Assembly: GCF_022354825.1 (NCBI RefSeq)
Contig: NZ_CP031168.1
Coordinates: forward strand, 6,511,501-6,575,500
Reading direction: 5' to 3'
Origin: Paenibacillus sp. H1-7
Lineage (GTDB): Bacteria; Bacillota; Bacilli; Paenibacillales; NBRC-103111
Length of the DNA stretch: 64,000 nucleotides
Shown here: positions 7,513 through 16,681 of the stretch, piece after piece
How the letters are laid out: each line of letters starts with the position of its first letter
How positions within the stretch are numbered: position 1 is the stretch's first letter
Notes under the pieces: model-generated
Seen by the model: the letters and a program-made list of their open reading frames with translations, nothing else
Database searches by the model: none
What the model was told of the DNA's origin: nothing
Translations under genes and position numbers: made by a program

Positions 7513-9168
7513 TTATTTTCTAGCATTAAAGCGATCGTAGGCGGCTTGATAAATTTTTTGCGCCTCGTCAATGCCCATGCTTTTAAGACGCTTCTGGAAT
7601 TCGTCGATTTTGCTTACAGGGTCGGCCCCCATCAAAATACGCAATACCGTCTCCTGCTTGTACGTGTTAATATCGCTCATAATCGAACCGAGCTTGGAGC
7701 TTTCCTCGCTTGTCAAGCTTAACGACGTCGGCGTGTTCAACGAGGTATCCGCTCCGGCGAACAGCTTGATCGATTCTTTTTGCTCCGGGAACGGCATCGA
7801 AATTTGACTCCACGCATCGTATTCCATGACCTTCGTATGTCCGAAGACTGAAGTCGCATAGCGATACAGCGCTTGCTGAGGCGATTTGCCGTCCGGGCTT
7901 TTCATAATCTCGTCGGTGAATGCTTTCTTACCGTCTTTGACGGTGTAGCTCTTGCCTTCGATACCCCAGTTCAACAACGCCTGGCCTTCCTCGGAGTACA
8001 TGTAGTCGATCAACCGGACGATTTCCTTCGGATATTTGGACGTCTTGGTGATGACGCCTGCGTAACCAACCTTCTGAACGGTGTTGGAAGCGTAGTTGTA
8101 CGACTTGCCTCCAGGTCCGATAGGCGGCTTCACTCCGATAAGCGAATAGTTCGGATTTTTCGTTCTGACAACAGTCGTCGTGTTCCCGATAATCGATCCC
8201 AGCGAGCCGTACGTCGTACCGACCTGCTCGTTTTGCAGCTTCGTCGTCAAGCCTTTGGCATCCGTAGAAGCAAACTCCGAGTCGATCAGGCCTTCTTTAT
8301 ACCAGCTTGCCATCGTAGTCAAGTAGTCCTTGTATTGCGGCTGCATCGGTCCGTAGAGCAGCTTTCCGCTGGCCGGGTCTTTATAGAAGCCGTCCAAAAT
8401 GCCCCAAGCCGCCGTAAATTCGGACATTCCGCTTCCTACGCCGCCCAATGCCGTTCCGCTCGGCGCTTTGGCAATGCTGTATGGAATTTCATCCTGCTTG
8501 CCGTTGCCGTTCGGATCCTTCTCCTTGAACGCCTTCAATACGGTATGCCATTCGTCAATCGTTGCAGGCGGCTTCAGAGCGAGCTTATCCAGCCAGTCCT
8601 TGCGGATGATCAAGCCGTTGTAGCTGGTTCTCATCGGGTCCGGATCGAGCTGGAAAAAGGCCGGATACGTGCCGTCATCCAGTGTGGCGAACTTTTTCAC
8701 ATCCGGATATTTATCCAACGCTTTCTTGTAGTTGACGGCATACTTGTCCATGTAATCGTTCAGCTTGAGAGCGACACCGTCATTGATAAGGCCCGTTAAA
8801 CCGCGTGGCACACTGGCCCAATCCCAGAAAATAACGTCCGGATAGTCGCCGGAAGCCAGCATGACGTTGATTGCATCCGGAGTATTCGGCGGGTGTACGA
8901 ATTCGATTTTGATCCCGGTCCGCTTCTCCAGCTCCTTAAACGCTTCCATTTCGCTCATGCTTTTCAGCTCGGTTTCAACGAAATTCTTTTGGTACCACTT
9001 GATCGTAATCGGCGTTTTCGCAATAGGAAGCGCAAGCGATTCGACTTCGCCCGAATTGGACGCAGCCGCATCCTTCGCATCTTCCTTGCTGCCTCCACAG
9101 CCTGCCAACACGCCGCCCAGCAGGACAAAGGCCATCATCGCTTGAACGGTTTTCATGTTCTTCTTCAT
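7513..9168 (-). CDS. Sugar ABC transporter substrate-binding lipoprotein (LplA-like)
   Basis: 551 residues. A lipoprotein signal ends in the lipobox LAGC (GVLAGCGGSKED), placing it on the outer face of the membrane. The rest is a large type-1 solute-binding fold of the LplA/YtcQ kind: IKWYQKNFVETE, ELEKRTGIKIEF, ASGDYPDVIFWDW, RKDWLDKLALKPPATIDEW and DPNGNGKQDEIPYS, the last being typical of this cluster 1 family. Followed by its two permeases' genes upstream in the same direction (9233-11096), forming an importer without its own ATPase. GGGGGAA site 10 nt before ATG. Likely ligand: oligosaccharide released by the locus enzymes. Confidence 0.92.
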   Translation of the reverse strand: MKKNMKTVQAMMAFVLLGGVLAGCGGSKEDAKDAAASNSGEVESLALPIAKTPITIKWYQKNFVETELKSMSEMEAFKELEKRTGIKIEFVHPPNTPDAINVMLASGDYPDVIFWDWASVPRGLTGLINDGVALKLNDYMDKYAVNYKKALDKYPDVKKFATLDDGTYPAFFQLDPDPMRTSYNGLIIRKDWLDKLALKPPATIDEWHTVLKAFKEKDPNGNGKQDEIPYSIAKAPSGTALGGVGSGMSEFTAAWGILDGFYKDPASGKLLYGPMQPQYKDYLTTMASWYKEGLIDSEFASTDAKGLTTKLQNEQVGTTYGSLGSIIGNTTTVVRTKNPNYSLIGVKPPIGPGGKSYNYASNTVQKVGYAGVITKTSKYPKEIVRLIDYMYSEEGQALLNWGIEGKSYTVKDGKKAFTDEIMKSPDGKSPQQALYRYATSVFGHTKVMEYDAWSQISMPFPEQKESIKLFAGADTSLNTPTSLSLTSEESSKLGSIMSDINTYKQETVLRILMGADPVSKIDEFQKRLKSMGIDEAQKIYQAAYDRFNARK

Positions 9169-9232
9169 AGCAAACAGTTCCCCCTGAATTCGTATAATGT
9201 ATTACAGCCAGCGCCCGTTATGGACGTCAGCG

Positions 9233-10114
9233 CTAACCCTTGATTGCTCCAATCATGACGCCTTTGGCAAAATAACGCTGCAAAAACGGATACACAATAA
9301 GCACCGGAATGGTAGCTACCATGATGGTCGAGTATTTGATGACCTCGCTCATATCCTGGCCTTTCTTGTCAATGCCGAGCGTAACCATCATATCTTCCGT
9401 GTTGTTGTTGATCAGAATGTTGCGCAGCACCAGCTGCAGCGGATACAGCTCCGCTTTGTTCAAATATATCGATGCGTTGAACCATGCGTTCCAATGCCCT
9501 ACTCCGTAATACAGGATCATGACGGATATAACCGGCATCGACAACGGAATAATAATACGGAACAAAATGACCCAGTCGCCCGCTCCGTCCAGCCTGGCCG
9601 ACTCCTCCAGACTTTCGGGAATCGATTGAAAATACGTCCGCATAATGATTAGGTTCATCGTGCTGATAAGCCCCGGAAGAACAAGCGCTCCAATCGAATT
9701 CAGCAGCCCCATCCCTTTGATCATCAAATAGGTTGGAATCAAGCCGCCACTGAAAAACATCGTAAAGACGATGAACATCATAATATAATTGCGCAGCAGC
9801 ACGCCTTTGCGGGATAACGCATATGCCATCAAAGCCGTAACGAGCACGTTCAGCGCCGTTCCGACGGTCACATAGATCAAGGTGTTTTTATAACCCGATA
9901 CGATCAGCGGATTGCTGAGCACGAGCTTATACGCTTCCCACTGAATCCCTATCGGATGAAAAAGCAGTCCGCTGTGCGAAGCAAGCTCGGACGGTGTGCT
10001 TACCGACGCGAAGGCGACGTGTAAAAACGGGTAAAGAGTCACAGCCGTAAGAGTGCATAAGAACAAGACGTTGATACAATCAAAAAACATTTCACCGGCA
10101 CTTTTTTTCTTCAC
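9233..10114 (-). CDS. Sugar ABC permease, MalG/LplC type
   Basis: 293-residue inner-membrane permease with about six transmembrane segments. The cytoplasmic EAA loop, which docks the ATPase, is seen as PESLEESARLDGAGDWVILF. The C-terminal PVLIVYPFLQRYFAKGVMIGAIKG is the hallmark end of LplC/YtcP-like permeases. GTG start, 8 nt after AAGGAGG. It lies 13 bp after the LplB-like gene, so the two are co-translated subunits of one importer. Confidence 0.93.
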   Translation of the reverse strand: MKKKSAGEMFFDCINVLFLCTLTAVTLYPFLHVAFASVSTPSELASHSGLLFHPIGIQWEAYKLVLSNPLIVSGYKNTLIYVTVGTALNVLVTALMAYALSRKGVLLRNYIMMFIVFTMFFSGGLIPTYLMIKGMGLLNSIGALVLPGLISTMNLIIMRTYFQSIPESLEESARLDGAGDWVILFRIIIPLSMPVISVMILYYGVGHWNAWFNASIYLNKAELYPLQLVLRNILINNNTEDMMVTLGIDKKGQDMSEVIKYSTIMVATIPVLIVYPFLQRYFAKGVMIGAIKG

Positions 10115-10127
10115 CGTTCCGTCCTCC

Positions 10128-11096
10128 TTACCACAAGCTGGAATCGGAGAATTTGCGGCTTATTTTGTTGGCCCCGATCAGCAGGATGAAATTGATTAGC
10201 GAGTTGAACAAGCCGATGGCGGCACTGTAGCTGTAATTCGCATCCACCAGACCTTTGCGGTACACGAAGGAGGAGATGACGTCCGCCGTTTCGTAGGTGG
10301 AAGGGTTATACAGCAAAATGATTTTTTCGAACCCTACGTCCATCATATGCCCGATTCTTAAGATAAGCAGAATAATGATCGTCGGCATGATGCCCGGTAT
10401 CGTTACGTTAAGCATTTGGCGCCAGCGACCCGCACCGTCGATTTTGGCGGCGTCGTACAGCTCTTGGTCGATACCCGACAATGCTGCCAGATAAATGATT
10501 GAGCCCCAGCCAATCTCCTGCCAAATCCCCGAGCTGACGAATATCGTACGGAACAAATCCGAATTCATAAGCAGATTGTCTCTGCTGCCTCCGAACCAAA
10601 CGATAATATCGTTGATCAAGCCGTTCTTGGACGTGAAGTCGACAAGCAAGCCGCAAATAACCATAATAGAGACGAAATGCGGCAGGTAGGTCAACGTTTG
10701 CACCGTTCTCTTGAACCACTGCTTGCGGAGCTCGTTCAACAGCAGAGCGAGAATGATCGGTGCGGGAAATCCGAACAATAAGGAGTAAAAGTTCAGCAGC
10801 AGCGTGTTCTTAATAATACGAACGAAGTAGTAGCTGCGAAAAAATTCCTGAAAATGCTTGAACCCCACCCATTCGCTTCCCCAAATGCCTGCAACCGGAG
10901 TAAAGTGCTTGAATGCAATCGTCGCTCCGTACATCGGCACGTAGTGAAAAATAATGTAATACAGCAACCCCGGCAGCATCATGAGGTAAATGTACTTGTT
11001 CCTAATGATGTCTCGAGTCAAAATCTGAATGCCTTTAGGCATCGCCCGCTCCCGGTTCAACGTTCCCCCGTTCGCACTTTGGCGGGTAGCATCCAT
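10128..11096 (-). CDS. Sugar ABC permease, MalF/LplB type
   Basis: 322-residue inner-membrane permease. NKYIYLMMLPGLLYYIIFHY begins TM1; the segment IAFKHFTPVAGIWGSEWVGF and the EAA loop region ELYDAAKIDGAGRWRQMLNV are those of LplB/YteP proteins. It ends KISRKFSDSSLW, the usual end of this family. ATG 11096 follows GGGGGAACC. First gene of the permease pair, transcribed away from the AraC gene, which lies upstream in the same direction. Confidence 0.93.
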   Translation of the reverse strand: MDATRQSANGGTLNRERAMPKGIQILTRDIIRNKYIYLMMLPGLLYYIIFHYVPMYGATIAFKHFTPVAGIWGSEWVGFKHFQEFFRSYYFVRIIKNTLLLNFYSLLFGFPAPIILALLLNELRKQWFKRTVQTLTYLPHFVSIMVICGLLVDFTSKNGLINDIIVWFGGSRDNLLMNSDLFRTIFVSSGIWQEIGWGSIIYLAALSGIDQELYDAAKIDGAGRWRQMLNVTIPGIMPTIIILLILRIGHMMDVGFEKIILLYNPSTYETADVISSFVYRKGLVDANYSYSAAIGLFNSLINFILLIGANKISRKFSDSSLW

Positions 11097-11244
11097 ACCT
11101 TGGTTCCCCCATTCCTGATGTTGGTTTCTCGAGATTGATCATAGTCAACAGGCGGGGGTCCGGTAAAGAACCATTCCTTACGAGCCGTTGATTTTCCTTA
11201 CGGATATTCGTTATATAAATTTCATTATCATTTCTTAAGGCGCG

Positions 11245-13533
11245 TCACTGCGGGCTTTCCCGGTATTCTCCCGGTGTGCAGCCGACATACTTTTTGAAAT
11301 TGCGGATCAAGACGACGTTGTTGGAATAGCCTACTTTCGAGGCAATTTCCTGAAGGGAAAGAGACTCCTCGAGCAATATTTTTTTGGCCGCCTCGATCCT
11401 TAGCTTGTTCACATAGTTCAGGAAATTTTCCCCCACCTGCTCTTTGAAAAAACCGGACAAGTAGGTCGGGCTCAAATTAAATACCCCGGACACCTTCGTT
11501 AAGCTCAGATCTGGGTCGGCAAAGTGCTCGGCGATAAATGCCGTAATCCGGTCCTCGAGCTGATAGCTGTGCTTTTTCTTGCCCTCGTGAATGTGCTCGC
11601 AAATGCGCTCGTAAATCCACAGCAGCGTGCTCTGCATCTCCTGAATCGTCCGGCTGGAAATAAGCTTGGAGTACGGCTCCGGCCCGTCGGCAAAAATGAC
11701 CTCATAATCCATGGCCGAGCTGTTCAGCACTTTGATCGCCGTACCCATCATATCGAAATACAGACAGCGCGCCATCTCGATCGGCAATTGACCGGTTACG
11801 AAGTTCATTTCATAGACGTCGTTCATAATTTCACGTACTTTTTTGATGTCCCCGTGCTTGATACTGCTGAGCAGAAGCTCCTCCGTCTGAATCGGGTACA
11901 CATACGTTTGCGGCTTGGACAACGACTGGACCTCATCGTAGCCGATTACGCTGCTGTACCCCTTCACCATTTGGTATTCCATTGCCTGGTACGCCTCCTG
12001 GTATGACAGATGGATGCCCTCCAGCTTCTCGTGAATGCCTCCGATGCTGACGGTGATCGTATTATGGAACTTGACGCCGATAAATTCCAACGCTTTGGTG
12101 GACAGCTCATGCAGCAGCTCGGTCATTCTGAACGAAGACTCCTCCACATTCAGCAGCAATCCAACACGATCGATATCGATGTCCACGGCATATGACAGCC
12201 CCGCTTCCTGACCAAGATGCTCCAACACATTACTTATGACAAATTTCGACAAATTTCGCTCTTTCAATTTGCTCTCATCATACTGATCCACATGAACCAG
12301 AATAACGGCAAAATAAGGGTTCGGCAGCTCGACCCCGATATCGTGCATCGCCTGCTCCTCCACCGTGATGCTGCCTTTCATCAGTCTCAAGAACATATTG
12401 GAACGGAGCACGGGCATCTGCCGCTGCATCGCTTGCACGAATTGCTCCTTCTCTTTAATGGCCGTATCCGCCACCCATTCGATAAGCTTCAATTCATTGG
12501 ACTCGGCGATGGGCGCCGCTTTCCATTTGGTCTGGAACACATCGGCGAGCTTTTTGATAGGCTTGTATTTCCCTCTTGCCAAAATAACGGCCAGCACAAT
12601 TCCTGCTGTAATCAATCCGATCGTAACCAGGATGACGAGATCCGTGATCCGTTTCAAATCCTGCTTGATGTTCTCGACGGAGGTTACCGACACATACTGG
12701 CGCTCGCGGTAAGGCGATGGAAGACTGGAGACGTAATATTGCTTATCCGCCACCTTTACAAACGAGCTTTTATGCTCATCCAATGGATTGGCAGGTACGC
12801 TTGCAAGCAGCTCCTGGTCTCCCAATTCGAACACCTTCTTCCCCTTCCGGTCCAGGACATACAAATTGCCGAATGAGGACGGGCCGTCGGACAGCAGACC
12901 TTCCAGCTTCGTGACGTCGACAGTGACGACTATGGTTGCGACAGCTTGCTTGATGGAGCCTTGGAATACGGATTGCATCAACGACACGACTTTCCGCGGC
13001 TCCGAAGCGTCGTTTTGCGACAGCTGAGCCGTACGGTATTCAAGATTCTGGATTTGATTGATCGTATATTTCCAATCGTCGAACGTCCAGTCCGAATAAC
13101 GGTATACATACTTAGGAAAATCCTCGACCGTCGATTTGGCGCTTTCGGTGACCACCGATCCGGATTTTGGATAATAAATGTAAATACCATGAATAAAGCT
13201 GTTCGTCTTCTTGTACCGGTCGATCGTATTGATCAGCTTGCTCAAATTGTACTTGTCCAGTGCGTCCATATTTTCGGTGACGTTGACAAAGCGTTGAACC
13301 TCCGTATCGTAGGACAGGTTCATCGTTACCTCTTCTATGCTTTGCAGCCGATCGTCCAGCACACGCTGAGCCTGCTTCAGCATGGACCGGTTATACATTT
13401 CCGTTTCTTTGTGAATCAGCTGCGAATATTGCATATAGCTGAACGTCTCGATAGACAGCGGAATGATCAGCATGAGCAAGTAAGAAAACAAAATACCGGA
13501 GTAGACGGTACGGCGTTTCAGCCATCGGTTCAT
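11245..13533 (-). CDS. Membrane-anchored AraC-family regulator of the sugar locus
   Basis: 762 residues. TM1 near residues 10-30, an extracytoplasmic sensor of about 260 residues (Cache-like), TM2 at LVILVTIGLITAGIVLAVIL, a cytoplasmic linker, and a C-terminal AraC/XylS DNA-binding domain with two helix-turn-helix units (DLSLTKVSGVFNLSPTYLSG and LSLQEIASKVGYSNNVVLIR, ending TPGEYRESPQ). This layout (YtdP-like) is common beside LplABC loci in Paenibacillus and suggests direct sensing of an extracellular sugar or of the binding protein. Start set at ATG 13533, 9 nt after AAGAGG; TTG 13542 is an alternative. Confidence 0.9.
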   Translation of the reverse strand: MNRWLKRRTVYSGILFSYLLMLIIPLSIETFSYMQYSQLIHKETEMYNRSMLKQAQRVLDDRLQSIEEVTMNLSYDTEVQRFVNVTENMDALDKYNLSKLINTIDRYKKTNSFIHGIYIYYPKSGSVVTESAKSTVEDFPKYVYRYSDWTFDDWKYTINQIQNLEYRTAQLSQNDASEPRKVVSLMQSVFQGSIKQAVATIVVTVDVTKLEGLLSDGPSSFGNLYVLDRKGKKVFELGDQELLASVPANPLDEHKSSFVKVADKQYYVSSLPSPYRERQYVSVTSVENIKQDLKRITDLVILVTIGLITAGIVLAVILARGKYKPIKKLADVFQTKWKAAPIAESNELKLIEWVADTAIKEKEQFVQAMQRQMPVLRSNMFLRLMKGSITVEEQAMHDIGVELPNPYFAVILVHVDQYDESKLKERNLSKFVISNVLEHLGQEAGLSYAVDIDIDRVGLLLNVEESSFRMTELLHELSTKALEFIGVKFHNTITVSIGGIHEKLEGIHLSYQEAYQAMEYQMVKGYSSVIGYDEVQSLSKPQTYVYPIQTEELLLSSIKHGDIKKVREIMNDVYEMNFVTGQLPIEMARCLYFDMMGTAIKVLNSSAMDYEVIFADGPEPYSKLISSRTIQEMQSTLLWIYERICEHIHEGKKKHSYQLEDRITAFIAEHFADPDLSLTKVSGVFNLSPTYLSGFFKEQVGENFLNYVNKLRIEAAKKILLEESLSLQEIASKVGYSNNVVLIRNFKKYVGCTPGEYRESPQ

Positions 13534-13570
13534 CCTCTCCAACCTCTTCCACCACCTCTTGAAAAGTCTT

Positions 13571-13607
13571 ATAGACCAACACCCTGCCGAGGCAGGAGTT
13601 GGTCTAT
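13571..13607 (-). terminator. Hairpin after the GH95 gene
   Basis: ATAGACCAAC (13571-13580) / GTTGGTCTAT (13598-13607) with inner CCTGCC/GGCAGG. A strong stem but a weak T-run, so termination or 3' end protection. Confidence 0.6.
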
Positions 13608-13621
13608 TTAGCTTCTCTTAC

Positions 13622-15928
13622 TTATACAACTATGATCTGATAAACGGCTCCCTGTTCGGTTGGGAATTCGATCTCGTCCGACACCCCGCTGGCAGTGGCG
13701 ACAAGCCTGTCACCCTGTCTAATCTCAACGGGAGAAGCTGCCGCCAGCTTGCACACGCCACCGTTGAGCGATACGATTTCCGCACGCTGAAGCCGCGACT
13801 CGCTCCATTGCAGCGATACTTCGAAGCCTCCACGTGCGCGCAATCCCTTCACGCGGCCTTCCGACCAAGACGACGGCAACGCCGGAAGCAGTCTCACATT
13901 GCCTTCATGCGATTGCAGCAGCATCTCGGCAATACCTGCGGTAGCCCCAAGGTTACCGTCAATTTGGAAAATAAGCGGCGGATGCAAATCGAGCATATTG
14001 TCCGCGGTGCTGCTCTGCAGCAGCTTCGTAATCATCTCGTCCGCTCTGTCGCCCTCCAAGAAACGCGCCCACAGGCTGACAATCCAAGCGGTGCTCCAGC
14101 CTGTACCGCCTCCGCCATATTCGAGACGCCGCTCCAGAGCGACTCTCGCCGCTTCGGCCCAGCGTTCGTCGCGCAGCAGCTGGTCGTCCGGGAATACTCC
14201 GAACAGATGAGATAGATGCCTATGCCCTGGATCGAATTCCTCGTAATCCTCATCCCACTCCTGCAGCTGTCCGTACTTGCCGACCTTCGGATCCGGGAGC
14301 AGCGTTAGGGCTTCCGCCCACTCGCTGCGAAGCTCTTCGTCGATCTGCAGAATACCCGCAGCTTCGATACAACGCTCGAACAGCCCTCGTGCGATCTGAA
14401 TATCCATTGCAGGGTCCATGCACAAGCGTCCGACCTGGCCGTTCGGCAGCTTGAATATGTTCTCCGGCGAAACGGTCGGTCCGATGTGCAGCTTCCCGTC
14501 TTCTCCCTTGAACAAGAAATCGAGAATAAACAGCGCCGCTTCCTTCATAAGCGGATAGCCGCGCTCAGACAGGAACGAACGGTCCAGGCTGAAGGTGTAG
14601 TGGTCCCATAAATGGAAGCACAGCCATGCTGCGCCCATTTGCCACAATCCTGCTCTCGCAAAGTCGGTCGGCGCCGTATCGCCCCATAAATCCGTGTTAT
14701 GGTGGCACATGAAGCCGCGAGCACCGTACATCGACTTGGCCGACTCCTGCCCGTTAGGCAGCATGCGCTCCAAGTGATCGAACAGCGGAAAGTGCAGCTC
14801 GGACAGGTTGCATATTTCCGCAGGCCAGTAGTTCATCTGGATGTTGATATTGATCGTATATTTCGAATCCCAAGGCGGGACATAGCTGTCGTTCCATATG
14901 CCCTGCAAGTTCGCCGGAATCGTCCCCGGACGGCTGCTGCTGATCAGCAGGTACCGGCCGTAATGGAAATACAGAGTAACGAGTCCCAAATCCTGCTCGC
15001 CGTTTTTGACGCGGGCTAGCCGCTCGTTCGTTGGCAGCTCATGAAGATTCCCGCTGTAATCATAGGCGAGCTCCAGCTCCATCCGGTCGAACCACTGCCG
15101 GTATTCAGCGATATGCCGTTCTTTTAGCTGCGTATAAGGAATGCGTGCGGCTTGCTCCAGCTCTTCTTGGCACCGTTCGCGGTACTGCTCATACCGGAAA
15201 TCCGTCGACACTGTCAATACTAAGGTGACGGCATCGGCCTCTTCGATATAGAAGTGATCTCCCAGCGTTCTGCTGCTCCCGCCCTCCAGAACCGCGTGCA
15301 ACCGGGCATGGAATTTCGTCCCCCATGCGCCGCATTGGCCGTCAAGATTTACCGTATCGGCGGAAACCGCTTCGGTCACGGAGTCAAACTTGCGGAACAA
15401 ATTGGCCCCGAATCTCAATGCATTCGGCTTATCCGCCGTGATTCTCACTATGAGCGCCTGATCCGGGGCGCTGGAGAACACTTCGCGGGTAAACACCGTA
15501 TCTCCGATCCGGTAGCTTATTTTCACGATGCCTGTCTGCAAATCGAGCTCGCGGCGGTAGTCGGAAACCTCGCTTTCCCTCTGCCCCGGGAAAAATAAAT
15601 TCAATTCTCCGAGCGTCTGATAAGGCGGCTGCCGCCGGGCGACGCCCATGATACCCATATCGGCCATATCATGCGCCTCTTCGACCTTGCCTTCCGCCAG
15701 AAGCTTACGCAGCACATCTATCGTCTGCAGCGAATCCGGATTGTTGCGGTTTATCGGTCCCCGAGTCCACACCGTATCCTCATTCAGCTGTATGACCTCG
15801 CGGTTAATTTCGCCATGCACCATTGCGCCGATTCGCCCGTTGCCAACAGGCAGCGCCTGAAGCCATTTCTTTGCCGGCTTGCGATAAAACAGCCTTGTGT
15901 CTTGCTTCCCGTGAATTGACGACACCAT
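13622..15928 (-). CDS. Glycoside hydrolase family 95 (alpha-L-fucosidase-like)
   Basis: 768 residues, the usual GH95 length, with no signal peptide, so it acts on imported sugars. Opening motif LFYRKPAKKWLQALPVGNGR, IGAMVHG and LNEDTVWTRGP are GH95 hallmarks. Asn360 and Asn362 in YTININIQMNYWPAEICN fit the two catalytic Asn of Bifidobacterium AfcA; SPEN and QIDGNLG would hold the catalytic Glu and Asp. GH95 enzymes cleave alpha-1,2-L-fucosides, and some members act on alpha-L-galactosides. ATG follows AGGGGGAA. It heads the locus, upstream of the AraC gene on the same strand. Confidence 0.92.
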   Translation of the reverse strand: MVSSIHGKQDTRLFYRKPAKKWLQALPVGNGRIGAMVHGEINREVIQLNEDTVWTRGPINRNNPDSLQTIDVLRKLLAEGKVEEAHDMADMGIMGVARRQPPYQTLGELNLFFPGQRESEVSDYRRELDLQTGIVKISYRIGDTVFTREVFSSAPDQALIVRITADKPNALRFGANLFRKFDSVTEAVSADTVNLDGQCGAWGTKFHARLHAVLEGGSSRTLGDHFYIEEADAVTLVLTVSTDFRYEQYRERCQEELEQAARIPYTQLKERHIAEYRQWFDRMELELAYDYSGNLHELPTNERLARVKNGEQDLGLVTLYFHYGRYLLISSSRPGTIPANLQGIWNDSYVPPWDSKYTININIQMNYWPAEICNLSELHFPLFDHLERMLPNGQESAKSMYGARGFMCHHNTDLWGDTAPTDFARAGLWQMGAAWLCFHLWDHYTFSLDRSFLSERGYPLMKEAALFILDFLFKGEDGKLHIGPTVSPENIFKLPNGQVGRLCMDPAMDIQIARGLFERCIEAAGILQIDEELRSEWAEALTLLPDPKVGKYGQLQEWDEDYEEFDPGHRHLSHLFGVFPDDQLLRDERWAEAARVALERRLEYGGGGTGWSTAWIVSLWARFLEGDRADEMITKLLQSSTADNMLDLHPPLIFQIDGNLGATAGIAEMLLQSHEGNVRLLPALPSSWSEGRVKGLRARGGFEVSLQWSESRLQRAEIVSLNGGVCKLAAASPVEIRQGDRLVATASGVSDEIEFPTEQGAVYQIIVV

Positions 15929-16140
15929 GAGTTCCCCCTTTTTGCCCGAAAAGAGCTTCGTTTACATTCATTCCTTTACTACTTTAGTGCAGCAATTGCT
16001 TGCTAAGGCTATTGTAAAGTGACTGTAACCGAACAGCCATGTACAATCCTCACATCTATGTATACAAAATTCACTTTTTTTCGACAAACCTCTCTTTTCC
16101 TAAGTTGAACAATATGGGGACTAGCATCCACAAATTCCCA
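15929..16140. other. Intergenic region upstream of GH95
   Basis: About 210 bases, AT-rich, holding the divergent promoter of the GH95 gene (minus). A TGTAAACG half-site near 15958-15965 (minus sense) recalls a CcpA cre site but does not complete the consensus. Confidence 0.4.
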
Positions 16141-16169
16141 TTGACAAATTATCAGACTTTTCTTACAAT
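16141..16169 (+). promoter_or_regulatory. Sigma-A promoter of the 34-residue microprotein gene
   Basis: TTGACA (16141-16146), 17-bp spacer, TACAAT (16164-16169): nearly perfect vegetative promoter. A direct repeat TCAATTATTT (16190-16199 and 16206-16215) lies in the 5' leader, the second copy just before the ribosome binding site. Confidence 0.85.
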
Positions 16170-16228
16170 GAGTACACTACTTTGATAGTTCAATTATTTA
16201 ATAACTCAATTATTTGGAGATGATCATC

Positions 16229-16333
16229 ATGGAACATGTAAAAAACGTCGCTAAAGGCCTGCTTTGGGGCTTGCTCGGATTCGCGGCACTCCCTTTCCTT
16301 CTTATTCAAACCATCGTTGAACTATTCGGATAA
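16229..16333 (+). CDS. 34-residue hydrophobic membrane microprotein
   Basis: Encodes MEHVKNVAKGLLWGLLGFAA then LPFLLIQTIVELFG. A charged N-terminus, one hydrophobic segment of about 20 residues with a GLLWGLLGF core, and an acidic C-terminal tail. GGAGATG (about 16215-16221) gives a ribosome binding site 8-9 nt before ATG. It has its own strong sigma-A promoter and a terminator right after, which supports a real gene. Family not recognised; it could be a small membrane-associated regulator or a toxin-like peptide, but no antisense RNA is evident. Confidence 0.65.
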   Translation: MEHVKNVAKGLLWGLLGFAALPFLLIQTIVELFG

Positions 16334-16350
16334 TTAATAGATGCTGCCCT

Positions 16351-16389
16351 GAAAAAGATGATCCTCGGATCGTCTTTTTCATTTTTTTT
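16351..16389 (+). terminator. Terminator of the microprotein gene
   Basis: GAAAAAGATGATCC (16351-16364) / GGATCGTCTTTTTC (16367-16380) with one wobble pair, then ATTTTTTTT. Confidence 0.85.
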
Positions 16390-16436
16390 GCGTGCACTTG
16401 AATAAAAAAGCCGGAATACGCTATAATATGAAAAAA

Positions 16437-16660
16437 TAAATACAACCAACTATGCCGATGATGAGAATCCAACTCGGAGGCGTTTTCGTCAAGGGGATTG
16501 ATCCGTTCGTCTCGAATTCCCCCTAAGTTATCCGGCACCGCCCGTTACCGCGGAACCAAAGAGGATCGAGCAGATGTATGATTTGCTCGGTCAAGTTGGG
16601 TGGCACCGCGAGCTGAGCGCTCCTCGTCCCATACGGATGAGGGCGCTCTTTGTATTTTTC
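16437..16660 (+). ncRNA. T-box leader of serS
   Basis: The T-box core TGGGTGGCACCGCG (16597-16610) is followed by the terminator GAGCGCTCCTCGTCC (16615-16629) / GGATGAGGGCGCTC (16634-16647) and a T-rich tail. The preceding 150 nt can fold as stem I. A TCC triplet at 16518-16520 is a possible serine specifier, but I cannot fold stem I reliably. The T-box binds uncharged tRNA-Ser and then allows transcription of serS. Confidence 0.92.
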
Positions 16661-16681
16661 TAAGAAAAGGAGTGCGGATGC

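Noticed and set aside
16302..16538. 78-residue minus-strand open frame across the T-box leader
   Set aside because: Covers a terminator and the T-box stem I region; structural RNA explains the sequence.
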